DNA of 7,240 bases from Brooklawnia sp050943675 (GTDB taxonomy: Bacteria; Actinomycetota; Actinomycetes; Propionibacteriales; Propionibacteriaceae). The position numbers were made by a program, and so were the translations under genes. Shown here piece by piece: positions 1-6,801 of this stretch (position 1 is the stretch's first letter; each line of letters begins with the position of its first letter). The DNA is taken from positions 1 through 7,240 of the forward strand of contig JBMNPP010000139.1 of assembly GCA_050943675.1 (NCBI GenBank). The letters run 5' to 3'. The notes below the pieces were generated by a model that was not told where the DNA came from, made no database searches, and saw only the letters and a program-made list of their open reading frames with translations.

Positions 1-1867
1 GAAGGGTGCCGGTACCAGGATCGAGGCATGGGGGCTGATTGCTGCCCGCCTCGGCAACAAACGCAACCGCTCTGAATTCCGTTCGTCCTTCTGGTTCGAC
101 GACAAGGATCCGCGAACCAACAAGCCCCTGCCCGACAGGCCACCGCGTATGCAGACCCTTCTTGCGCAGTGGAGCAGTGGGCGTGTGCCGCGCAAGGGTT
201 GGAACGAAGCCCGTGGCGACTTCTTGCGGGCACGGCGACGAGTCGACGTGCTGCTCGCGCAGCGGCAGCAGGCGCAGGACCGTCTGAGGCTGCTGCCGCA
301 GGCCAGCCGGGACGAGCGTGCCTGGGGTGAGCGGGTAAACCGGGTCCAGTCTGATCTGGGCAGATTCGAGGAAGAACTGGTGGCCGAGCGGAGTTGAGCA
401 GAGCTTGCAGGCCGGCAGGTTGCTGTCGCCGAGGTCGCACGGGATCGTCATTTGGGTGCCAGGCCGGGCGTCCTGGAGGTGGTATTCACTTTGGGCCGCG
501 CCATCCGTGAGTGGCGTTCAGCGCTGCGAACGCTCGATGATCAGTTGCGGAACGCTGAAGCCGTCGAGCACCGGGCCCGGTCCGCTGTGAGCGAGTCACA
601 GAGCCGGGTGGTAGCGGCTCAACGCGCGCTCACAGATGCCAGCATGCAGCGAACACGCGTCCAGGAATTCCTGGTGGGGCTTCGGCGTCAACTTGGCGCT
701 GACAAGGAGGCGTTCGGTCCGGCCTACCCTGACCGGGATTGGGCGGGCGAGGCACGTGAACTGCGGGCACCCTGGCTCGATGCAGACCTTGATGCTGCAC
801 GATCAGATCTCTTCCTCGCGGCCCTTCAACTACACCAGGATTTCATTGCGAACACAGCGGCAGACATGACCCATGGGCTTCGAGCAGCGCTGGAGGTATT
901 CACAGGTGATTGTCCGCGCAGGCTTGAGGCGGAAAAGCGCCGAGCAGCCTGGCAACTGTTCTTCCTGGTGGTCCCGGTCGTTTCGACGACATTTGCATCG
1001 GTTGGGAGCATGTTCGGTGACATCGGCGCCGAGAGCATCGGCTGGGTGCTGATCGATGAGGCCGGTCAGGTAGCCCCGCAATACGCTGCGGGCGCGATCT
1101 GGCGTGCTCGCCGAGCCGTGGTCGTCGGTGATCCGCTCCAGCTTCAGCCTGTCGTGACCATCCCGCACAAGGCTCAGCGCGACATGGCCACCGCCTACGG
1201 AGCCTCAGCCACGTGGATGCCTCCGCAAGCGTCGGTGCAGACCCTGGCAGACCGGGTGGCCCGCCTTGGGACAACGATGCAGCAGGGCGGCGAGCCCATC
1301 TGGGTGAGCGCGCAGCTGACAGTGCATCGCCGCTGTGCCGACCCGATGTTCACCTTCTGTAATCAGATTGCCTACAGCGGAATCATGGTGCATGGCGTCA
1401 AGGACCGCCCGGATCCTTTCGACGGCACTGCTGGTGCGCACGTCGTCCCGAGCAAGTGGTTGGACGAGCCTGCACGCACACCAGGCAGCCACCTGCAGGA
1501 GAATCAGGTTGAGCGGCTCGAGAGGGTTCTCGAAGACCTCCATGAACGTGGCATCCCACCCAGCGAGGTGATCGCGATTTCACCGTTCCGCGCTGTCGCG
1601 ACGCGGCTCGCAGAGTTGTCACGACGCTATCCGGGGCTACAGGCTGGCACGATCCACACCGCTCAGGGTCGTGAGGCATCGGTGGTCTTCCTTGTCCTCG
1701 GCGGGGACCCGTCCTCTCCTGGAGCGAAGGCATGGGCGTCCTCGACGGTGAACCTTGTCAATGTTGCCGCCAGCCGCGCCAGGCATCGGCTCTACGTCAT
1801 CGGTGACCGTGCAGCATGGATGGGACACAACTACTTCCCCCAGCTCGCTGCGTTGCTGACGTCCTAG
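1..1867 (+). pseudogene. DNA2/NAM7-like superfamily 1 helicase (AAA domain), C-terminal part, interrupted by one in-frame TGA
   Basis: One reading frame (codons starting at position 2) runs from the left edge to the TAG at 1865-1867, broken only by TGA at 395-397. The first stretch contains an LGNKRNRSEF...FWF segment; in my recollection of these proteins such a segment follows the Walker A loop, which must lie left of the window. About 90-390 and 398-830 encode a charged, Arg/Gln/Glu/Ala-rich region likely to be a coiled coil. The helicase core follows: VVSTTFASV, motif II DEAGQ (1055-1069), motif III GDPLQLQPV (from 1127), an HRRCADPMF segment, motif V GTIHTAQGRE (1646-1675) and motif VI NVAASRAR (1760-1783). 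The C-terminus looks complete. The family uses ATP to translocate on or unwind nucleic acid; this protein's own role is unknown. With the stop, any product from upstream would lack motifs II-VI. A 471-codon restart at TTG 452 is possible, but it has no good ribosome site and would lack Walker A. A sequencing error is not excluded. Confidence 0.8.
395..397 (+). other. In-frame TGA stop that splits the helicase frame
   Basis: The codons read GAG CGG AGT TGA GCA GAG CTT, with coiled-coil-like coding sequence on both sides in the same frame and no insertion or deletion needed to join them. A single C-to-T change from CGA (Arg) would create it, and Arg fits the surrounding Arg/Glu-rich composition. 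The base after the stop is G, which is not the leaky UGA-C context, and I see no obvious selenocysteine hairpin just downstream. Confidence 0.8.
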
Positions 1868-2035
1868 GGCAACGGGCCGTGGAACGACCAACAACTCGAC
1901 GCTGCTGCGACCAGCCGCGCTCGCGCCGGCAATGGGGGAGCGAGTTCTTCACGGTCAGCCTCGGATCCTGGCCATCAGGCATCGCGCATGTCCAGACTGT
2001 GGGGGCGAGACTCACCCCAGCGGCCATACGCTGTG

Positions 2036-2059
2036 CGGGACGGCCTCGCGGCCGTTTCG
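2036..2059 (+). terminator. Ten-base-pair RNA hairpin between helicase and CMD gene; possible terminator without a U tract
   Basis: Positions 2036-2045 pair with 2050-2059 around a TCGC loop. The inner six pairs, ACGGCC with GGCCGT, are perfect, and the outer four include two G-U pairs that are stable only in plus-strand RNA. It lies about 170 bp after the helicase stop and about 46 bp before the CMD start. No T-run follows, so it is either an actinobacterial-style terminator without a U tract or a structure near the CMD promoter. The rest of 1868-2105 shows no supported gene. Confidence 0.4.
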
Positions 2060-2061
2060 GT

Positions 2062-2067
2062 TAGCCT
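2062..2067 (+). promoter_or_regulatory. Candidate -10 box (TAGCCT) for the CMD gene
   Basis: TAGCCT fits the actinobacterial TANNNT pattern. A transcript starting near 2074 would have a leader of roughly 30 nt carrying the AGGAGG site. No clear -35 is seen, and the expected position falls in the hairpin at 2036-2059. Confidence 0.3.
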
Positions 2068-2093
2068 GTCCGCTCAGGTATCGACCGTGTTCG

Positions 2094-2099
2094 AGGAGG
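2094..2099 (+). promoter_or_regulatory. Ribosome binding site AGGAGG that fixes the CMD start at GTG 2106
   Basis: A perfect AGGAGG ends six bases before GTG 2106. The alternative ATG at 2118 would be 18 bases away, and the longer upstream frame from 1932 has no comparable site, so GTG 2106 is preferred. Confidence 0.75.
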
Positions 2100-2105
2100 A
2101 CAACC

Positions 2106-2477
2106 GTGGAAATCAGCATGGACAAGGGCAACCAGTTCGTTGAGCAAACCCAGTCGCCCGATGGTGCTGCGGCATGGAAGCAGCAGTTGGACCAGTTCGC
2201 ACCGGGTGCATCGGATTGGGTGGTCGCTGCGGTCTTTGGCGGCACCTATCAGCGTGAGGGTCTCGAACTGCGCGACCGTCAGATGCTCAACATGGCCGCG
2301 CTGGCAGCGATGGGCGGAACTGAGCCGCAACTGACTGGCCACATCAAGACCGCGATCAACGTCGCGGGCATGAGCACTGCCGAAGTCGCCGAGTGCTTCG
2401 TGCACCTCATGCCTTACATCGGCGTGCCGAAGACACTGGCAGCCATGCGGTGCATGAAGGCCGCAGTCGACGGCTAG
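2106..2477 (+). CDS. Carboxymuconolactone decarboxylase (CMD) family protein, 123 aa
   Basis: A short, mostly helical protein whose second half matches the CMD fold pattern: LRDRQMLNMAALAAMGG (about residues 55-71), then H79 in GHIKTAINVAG, E93 and E96 in TAEVAECF, and YIGVPKTLAAM (104-114). The spacing and the closing Y-x-G-x-P are those of PcaC-type gamma-carboxymuconolactone decarboxylases. The AhpD-type CxxC redox pair is absent; Cys97 stands alone in that region, so peroxidase-type disulfide chemistry is unlikely. PcaC proper acts in the protocatechuate branch of the beta-ketoadipate pathway, but no other pathway gene is nearby, so the substrate cannot be assigned. The GTG start is chosen from the strong AGGAGG. 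The gene appears monocistronic, and its stop lies in a CTAG shared with the convergent hydrolase gene. The family call is firm and the reaction is unknown. Confidence 0.88.
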   Translation: MEISMDKGNQFVEQTQSPDGAAAWKQQLDQFAPGASDWVVAAVFGGTYQREGLELRDRQMLNMAALAAMGGTEPQLTGHIKTAINVAGMSTAEVAECFVHLMPYIGVPKTLAAMRCMKAAVDG

Positions 2478-4456
2478 AAGTGGACGCTGGGGGTCAGCAG
2501 GCCGCCAGTCAATGCCACGTAGGTCCACGCGATGAACCCGACCGCGAGCACCGTGGCCAGTGCGGCGCGCCACCACTGGCGCCCGCGGAATTGCCGCACC
2601 GCTCGCCAGGCCGCGGGGATCAAGCCCAGCACGCCGGTCAGGGTGAGCAACTGGGCGGTACGCAGGGCCAACTGTGAGACCCCCGAGAAGGTCATGATCT
2701 GCATGGCAACCACGAACCACAACGCCAGTGCGGCCAACACCGCGACCGCAGCAAGCAGCCCGAGCATTCGCAGGTTCCGGTCCGTCCGGGACTGTTTGAG
2801 AGGCCGATTGAAGCCGACCCCGGCGATGGCACGAATCGGCCACGCGAGCACCGCGACCAGCAGCACGATGACCGCGACGACCACGGCAGGCACCAGCCCT
2901 GCCCGTGAGGCGGACATGGGGGTGAGTACAAATGCGGGATGTAATCCGATCGCTTCGACTGACCCGTCCTCGTCCATGCTCACGCTCAATTGATCGGACG
3001 TGCGATCTGACTGCCAAAGCCCCGGCTCCACCTCGATGAACCGGAGCGGGACGCCGTCCATGCCGGTGATCCCGCTCAGACTGATCCCACCGGTGCCATC
3101 GGGTTGGGCGGTGATCTTGCTGATGGCGCTGTACGTGTGCACGAACGTCGATTCGGCTCGCCGTGAGAGTTCGTAGCTGCCGGCCAACTGCTCCGCGTTG
3201 CCCACTGAGGTATCCAGGGGGACCGGCGCTGCCTGCTCGTCGGAGAGGTATCGAGCCACGAAACCGTCGATCAGGATCTCCCGGAAGGCCACTGGCGAAT
3301 CCCCGGACACCCCGCTGCTGTTGAAGGCGACGAAGATGCCTGATCCGTGTTCCGGGGAGAGCCAGAATTCTGCGTGGTCGTGCGACAGGTCGCCGCCGTG
3401 CGCGATCCCTGTGACTCCTTGACGGGTGCTTTCGTAGAACGAGATCGCCATCGCATCCCCGACAGCCAGACCCCCGAGGGTTTCCGCAGTCAACGCGGGG
3501 GAGTGCATGACCTCAAGGCTCTCCTCGCTCAGCAGCGGGGACGATTCGGCGTCGAGGTGGGCCAGCATGAAGGCGGCCATATCGGCACCCGAGGCCGAGA
3601 CCGAGCCTGCGGGCCAAAGCCCGACGTGCTCGAAGTGGAAGGCCTCGGCCCCGGTGCTCGGGTAGGTCGTGGTCACGAACCCACCAAGCTCATCCGGCAC
3701 CGGCTGCTCGAACGTGGTGAACTGCATCCCCACCGGCCCGAATATCTCTTCCTGCGCATATTGGGCGAACGGCCTGCCACTGGCACGTTCAACGACATAG
3801 GCGGCCAGCGAGCTCGAATAATTCGAGTAGGCCGGCGTAGTGCCCGGCTCGAAAATCTGCGCGGGCGGGTTCAGCACCGCGTCCCGCAACTCTGGTGCCT
3901 CGACACCGGCGGGCAGCAGGACGTTGGCGTAGCTGTCCTCGAAGCCGGCGGTGTGCGTCAGCAGGTGGCGCAGCGTGATCGGGGTAGTGAACCGTGTCGG
4001 AACCTCGAAATCCAGGTAGTCAGCCACTGGTGCGTCCAGATCGAGCAGCCCCTGTTCGGCAAGCTGCATGACCGCTGTGCCGACGAACACCTTGGACACC
4101 GAACCGATGCGGAACATCGTCTGAGTCGCATCCACCGGGCGGACGCCCACGCCGTGCTCATCGACCTCCGCCCAGCCGAAACCGTGCGCTGCCACGACCT
4201 CGCCATCGCCCACCACGGCAACCGTCGCCCCCACGATCCCCTCGCGGGCCATCAGTGCCGGGACGACCCCCTCAAGCCAGGCACCCACATCGTCGCTGGT
4301 GAGTTCGGCCGTCGCCGCCGGGGCTGGAAGCGCCGGACTGGCCGGCTGCGGGGCGGCGATCGCGGGGGCGGATGCTGCCCCGGCAGTGCCGAGAATCAGT
4401 GCAAAGGCGGTGGTGACGAGCAGCAGGAACCGGTTGGTGGAAAGCGGCATGGTCAT
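2474..4456 (-). CDS. Exported serine hydrolase of the beta-lactamase class C / penicillin-binding-protein-like family with four C-terminal membrane helices, 660 aa
   Basis: Residues 1-30 are a signal peptide (hydrophobic about 10-29, AxA-like end), followed by a Pro/Ala-rich linker to about 50. The catalytic domain covers about 55-400 and has all three expected motifs: S119-V-S-K122 (nucleophile and general base), Y210-S-N212, and H353-G-G355 in place of KTG. About 415-512 is a beta-rich domain starting AGSYELSRRAES, like the lipocalin-like domain found after many such hydrolases. Four hydrophobic segments follow (about 519-540, 563-585, 595-617, 629-650). The enzyme domain should therefore sit outside the cell, anchored at its C-terminus. 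Family members include beta-lactamases, DD-peptidases and esterases, and sequence alone does not choose between them. ATG 4456 is used; ATG 4450 is two codons later. The long plus-strand frames opposite this gene are shadows. Confidence 0.9.
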   Translation of the reverse strand: MTMPLSTNRFLLLVTTAFALILGTAGAASAPAIAAPQPASPALPAPAATAELTSDDVGAWLEGVVPALMAREGIVGATVAVVGDGEVVAAHGFGWAEVDEHGVGVRPVDATQTMFRIGSVSKVFVGTAVMQLAEQGLLDLDAPVADYLDFEVPTRFTTPITLRHLLTHTAGFEDSYANVLLPAGVEAPELRDAVLNPPAQIFEPGTTPAYSNYSSSLAAYVVERASGRPFAQYAQEEIFGPVGMQFTTFEQPVPDELGGFVTTTYPSTGAEAFHFEHVGLWPAGSVSASGADMAAFMLAHLDAESSPLLSEESLEVMHSPALTAETLGGLAVGDAMAISFYESTRQGVTGIAHGGDLSHDHAEFWLSPEHGSGIFVAFNSSGVSGDSPVAFREILIDGFVARYLSDEQAAPVPLDTSVGNAEQLAGSYELSRRAESTFVHTYSAISKITAQPDGTGGISLSGITGMDGVPLRFIEVEPGLWQSDRTSDQLSVSMDEDGSVEAIGLHPAFVLTPMSASRAGLVPAVVVAVIVLLVAVLAWPIRAIAGVGFNRPLKQSRTDRNLRMLGLLAAVAVLAALALWFVVAMQIMTFSGVSQLALRTAQLLTLTGVLGLIPAAWRAVRQFRGRQWWRAALATVLAVGFIAWTYVALTGGLLTPSVHF

Positions 4457-4462
4457 GCGGCC

Positions 4463-4468
4463 ACCCTA
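4463..4468 (-). promoter_or_regulatory. Candidate -10 box (TAGGGT) for a leaderless hydrolase transcript
   Basis: Reading the minus strand, TAGGGT (TANNNT pattern) ends six bases before ATG 4456, the spacing seen at leaderless actinobacterial genes. The same bases contain AGGG, which could instead be a weak ribosome site. No clear -35 is visible. Confidence 0.3.
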
Positions 4469-4578
4469 GGTGTCCGGTGATTTCGTGGGACGCCCGGCTG
4501 TGGTGACGCGTGATCGGCGCTTGCCTCCGTGATCCGATTGAGGGGCATCTGATCCCGCTTCGGGGCACAATCCTTGGC

Positions 4579-5049
4579 GTGACCGGAATCGCTCGAGTGC
4601 TTCCCTTGATAACTGTCGCGGCTTGGCTCACCACAGTGTTCGTACCCATTCTTGACAGCGGCAACACCGTCGGCCCCAGGATCTTGGTGACCAGCCTCAG
4701 TTTCGACGCGTTCCCGCCCCAACCCGTCGAACCTGTCTTCATTGCGGCCTGGGTCGCGGTGCTGACCTGCGCTGGTCTGGCCTGGGTCTCCGGCGTCCGG
4801 CGCTGGTGGTCGGTCCTGGCGATCATGGTCGCCATCGTGCTCGCAGCCGTCCAGATTGCGTGGGTGCTGAACCCTCCCTTCATCCTGTGGGATGGTGTCG
4901 ACGCCCAGGGGCGCCCTGTTGGCGGTCACGAAGAAGCCGTCCCCGCGATCGGCATTCTCGCCTCAACCCTGGGAATCGCAGCCCTGTTCGTCGCCGGGAT
5001 ACTTGCCCGGGTCCGGCCGGGCAGATCAACCACCGATTCAGGCTCCTGA
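4579..5049 (+). CDS. Unrecognised four-helix membrane protein, 156 aa
   Basis: I do not recognise a family. From GTG 4579 the protein has four hydrophobic segments: about 5-24, 51-71, 77-97 and 121-144. Between the first and second is a loop of about 25 residues with SFDAFPPQPVEP. Between the third and fourth is a polar loop with NPPFILWDGVDAQGRP and HEE. The C-terminal tail is short and basic, then Ser/Thr-rich. No catalytic motif is evident. The frame is also open from GTG 4510 (179 aa), but those 23 extra residues are polar, lack a ribosome site and fall where the divergent hydrolase promoter should lie, so I prefer 4579. No strong ribosome site precedes 4579 either, so the start is uncertain. 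The gene is divergent from the hydrolase, and its 3' end overlaps the convergent kinase gene by 12 bp (5038-5049). A role linked to either neighbour would be a guess. Confidence 0.7.
   Translation: MTGIARVLPLITVAAWLTTVFVPILDSGNTVGPRILVTSLSFDAFPPQPVEPVFIAAWVAVLTCAGLAWVSGVRRWWSVLAIMVAIVLAAVQIAWVLNPPFILWDGVDAQGRPVGGHEEAVPAIGILASTLGIAALFVAGILARVRPGRSTTDSGS
5003..5024 (-). terminator. GC-rich hairpin just past the kinase stop; candidate terminator of the minus-strand operon
   Basis: TGCCCGG (5004-5010) pairs with CCGGGCA (5017-5023), seven perfect pairs around a six-base loop, 14 bp beyond the kinase stop on the minus strand. It lies inside the 3' end of the convergent membrane-protein gene. No T-run follows on either strand, so it would be a terminator without a U tract. 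The same stem could form in the plus-strand transcript. Confidence 0.4.
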
Positions 5050-5967
5050 ACCACCAGCACTGGGCACCGGTCCATCCGGGATGCTGACCTCGAACCGCAG
5101 CGTGCTGGACGTGGTGTCATGCCGTGCATCAATCGTGCCGCCCAGGCGCTCGACCAGCACCTGGACGATCGATAACCCCAGCCCGCTCGTGCGACCAGAG
5201 CGAGCCCGGTCGGCAGTGAAGAAGCGGTCGAACAGTTGGCTGGTATCGATATGGGCGCCTGGGGGCACACCATTGGCGACCCGAATATTCACCCCGCCGG
5301 GCGCCCGCAGAACCGTCACATCCAGCCGGTCGAGACCATGCTGGACGGCGTTCCGTGTCAGGTTCTGCACGATCCTGGTCAGGGCCTCGCGGTCGGTGTT
5401 CAGCACCAGGCCGCTGGGCAGGTCGGCTCGCACATCCAGCCCGGCACCCTCGATCTCGCCGGTCATGCCGAGCAGGCAGTCGCCCACCAGCACCCCGGCA
5501 TCGACAGGCTCGTGGTTGGGTGCCTCGTCGACCGCCAGCAGGTATGCGTATTCGTAGAGCCGGTCGATCAGGGCGCCCAGCTCTGAGGCCTGGCGTTGGG
5601 CGATGCCCAGGTTCCTGCGCTGGTCGGCGTCCAGATCAGAACGCTCCAGCAGCTGCAGGTAGCCGCGGACCGAGGTCAAGGGGGTCCGTAGGTCGTGTGA
5701 GATGTCAGCGATGAAGGAGCGGATCCTGCGCTCTTCGAGCTGGGTTTGGGTCGAGGCCGCCTTCGCGCGCCGCACCGTGTCGTTCAACCGGGCGACCAGC
5801 GCCTCCAGCGGCGGCACCACAAGCGACAACGTCACTACCCGGTGCGAGCCCTCCAGGGCTTGCAGCTCAAGTTGCCGCCGCACCGAGGTGATCTGTGCAT
5901 TGGCGACCAGCAGGTAGCCGACGCTCAATACCAACAGCACCGCGAGCACCACCACGAGCACTGTCAC
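5038..5967 (-). CDS. Short sensor histidine kinase (HisKA plus HATPase_c), 309 aa
   Basis: One N-terminal membrane helix (about 2-22) is followed by a linker of about 60 residues with no recognisable extracellular sensor domain. The dimerisation/phosphoacceptor domain has S90-HDLRTPL with H91 as the phosphorylated histidine. The ATP-binding domain shows the N box N202-LTRN206, a weak G1 region (VANGVPP where D-x-G is usual), an F box LFDRFFTADR (245-254) and the G2 box GLGLSIV (262-268). This short architecture, lying next to an ABC-2 exporter, is common in kinases that respond to antimicrobial peptides, with the transporter often helping detection. It should autophosphorylate and pass phosphate to a response regulator, which is not in the window. 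Start GTG 5967 is supported by GGGGAGG four bases upstream. The gene is last in the operon, 51 bp after the permease. Confidence 0.93.
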   Translation of the reverse strand: MTVLVVVLAVLLVLSVGYLLVANAQITSVRRQLELQALEGSHRVVTLSLVVPPLEALVARLNDTVRRAKAASTQTQLEERRIRSFIADISHDLRTPLTSVRGYLQLLERSDLDADQRRNLGIAQRQASELGALIDRLYEYAYLLAVDEAPNHEPVDAGVLVGDCLLGMTGEIEGAGLDVRADLPSGLVLNTDREALTRIVQNLTRNAVQHGLDRLDVTVLRAPGGVNIRVANGVPPGAHIDTSQLFDRFFTADRARSGRTSGLGLSIVQVLVERLGGTIDARHDTTSSTLRFEVSIPDGPVPSAGGSGA

Positions 5968-5971
5968 GGTG

Positions 5972-5978
5972 CCTCCCC
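5972..5978 (-). promoter_or_regulatory. Ribosome binding site GGGGAGG that fixes the kinase GTG start
   Basis: On the minus strand GGGGAGG ends four bases before GTG 5967. Several other in-frame GTG codons follow within the first ten residues, and this site favours the first of them. Confidence 0.7.
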
Positions 5979-6003
5979 GGAATGTCTGGCTGGATCAGGC
6001 CAG

Positions 6004-6009
6004 CTTATA
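6004..6009 (-). promoter_or_regulatory. Possible internal -10 box (TATAAG) before the kinase gene
   Basis: TATAAG on the minus strand is an AT-rich island in GC-rich sequence, in the 51-bp gap between permease and kinase, about 36 bp before GTG 5967. No good -35 lies 16-18 bp further upstream. The adjoining 5989-6004 can form a weak five-pair hairpin (GCTGG/CCAGC). This could be an internal promoter or simply spacer. Confidence 0.22.
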
Positions 6010-6018
6010 ACCACGTGC

Positions 6019-6801
6019 TCACTTGACGTCCGCGCGCCGGAAGACGAGCCAGGACGCTGCACCCATCAGCGCGATGAACACGACTGAAACAACAATCGTC
6101 GCCAGGAAATCGGCGCTGCTGGATTCAGGTGCGGGCATGTGGTGGGAGGAGAACGGGGAAAGCCGGATCAGCGCGTCCAGGACGTCGACTCGCGACGCGA
6201 AGTCTGCCAACAGATCGGCGATGAAGGACCAGACGAAACCGAAAGCCATCACCACCAACGGACGGCGCAACCAGAAGGCCAGCGGCAGGCAGACTGACAG
6301 CTTCGCCGCGGCCAGCAGGGCGCTGGTCAGGGTGATCGCCAGCACCTGGCCCACGGCCGGCCAGGTCAGCGCCCCGGGCTCGCCCAGCGCGAGCGAGAAT
6401 CCGGTGTGGATCGTGGTGACGAACTGCGCCCCTGTCGCACGGCCCACCAATACCGCGACCCCATAGGGCAGGGACAGAGCTGCGACCAGCAGCGCTGCGG
6501 TCACCGTCTTCGAGGCGACGAAGGCTGCCCGGCTTGAGCCGAGCAGTGCGTTGTGCACCGACTTGGTGCTGAACGGCTGCGAGACGACCACCCCGTACAG
6601 CAGCGGGCCCAACAGTGAAACCAGCAGCACATCGGAAAGGCCCTGCATATCACCGGCGGCTGCAGCGCCCACTTCTCCGGTCGCCAGCAAGTGGTGCAGC
6701 CAGGTGTACAGGCCCGCGGTGATGCTGACGGTGAGCAGGCACAACGCTGGTACCGCGCTGCGCGGCAAGAGGTACAGATCGGCACGCAATTGGTTGATCA
6801 T
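6019..6801 (-). CDS. ABC-2 type transporter permease, 260 aa
   Basis: An integral membrane protein with six likely helices (about 16-36, 57-75, 98-120, 147-169, 181-200, 232-254), the usual number for an ABC-2 exporter permease. The segment SQPFSTKSVHNALLGSSRAAFVASKTV (about 74-100, after the second helix) has the layout of the cytoplasmic loop that contacts the ATPase in this family: a short basic stretch leading into a helix before the third membrane span. Two permeases of this kind with two ATPase subunits would form the exporter. The substrate is not readable from sequence; with the neighbouring kinase, a membrane-active peptide or lipid-type compound is the usual case. Its ATG overlaps the ATPase stop as ATGA (6798-6801), and GGAGG (6811-6815) lies nine bases upstream inside the ATPase gene, so translation of the two is probably coupled. 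Confidence 0.88.
   Translation of the reverse strand: MINQLRADLYLLPRSAVPALCLLTVSITAGLYTWLHHLLATGEVGAAAAGDMQGLSDVLLVSLLGPLLYGVVVSQPFSTKSVHNALLGSSRAAFVASKTVTAALLVAALSLPYGVAVLVGRATGAQFVTTIHTGFSLALGEPGALTWPAVGQVLAITLTSALLAAAKLSVCLPLAFWLRRPLVVMAFGFVWSFIADLLADFASRVDVLDALIRLSPFSSHHMPAPESSSADFLATIVVSVVFIALMGAASWLVFRRADVK

Noticed and set aside
395..440. TGA as a selenocysteine codon
   Set aside because: The position is in a coiled coil, not a redox site, and I see no convincing hairpin right after the TGA.
1932..2105. In-frame upstream extension of the CMD gene with a CPDCGG...C zinc-ribbon-like stretch
   Set aside because: The AGGAGG directly before GTG 2106 marks the start; the extension has no good ribosome site, overlaps the hairpin and promoter-like box, and its cysteines look accidental.
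2480..2528. GTGGAC / GTCCAC inverted repeat just after the CMD stop
   Set aside because: Only six pairs with a 37-base loop, inside hydrolase codons; too weak to call a terminator.
2061..3017. Minus-strand open frame of 318 codons across the CMD gene and the hydrolase end
   Set aside because: It is out of frame with the hydrolase and antisense to the CMD gene, and its composition is that of a shadow frame.
3347..4480. Long plus-strand open frame of 377 codons opposite the serine hydrolase
   Set aside because: Its translation is Arg/Gly/His-rich with no domain, and it lies entirely antisense to a gene with intact catalytic motifs; this is a GC-rich shadow.
4272..4929. Minus-strand frames of 203 and 158 codons over the membrane-protein gene
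   Set aside because: They have polar, low-quality compositions without motifs and lie opposite a frame with four clear membrane helices.
4892..5557. Plus-strand frame of 221 codons over the kinase C-terminal half
   Set aside because: It is Ser/Arg/Pro-rich and antisense to intact kinase boxes; a shadow.
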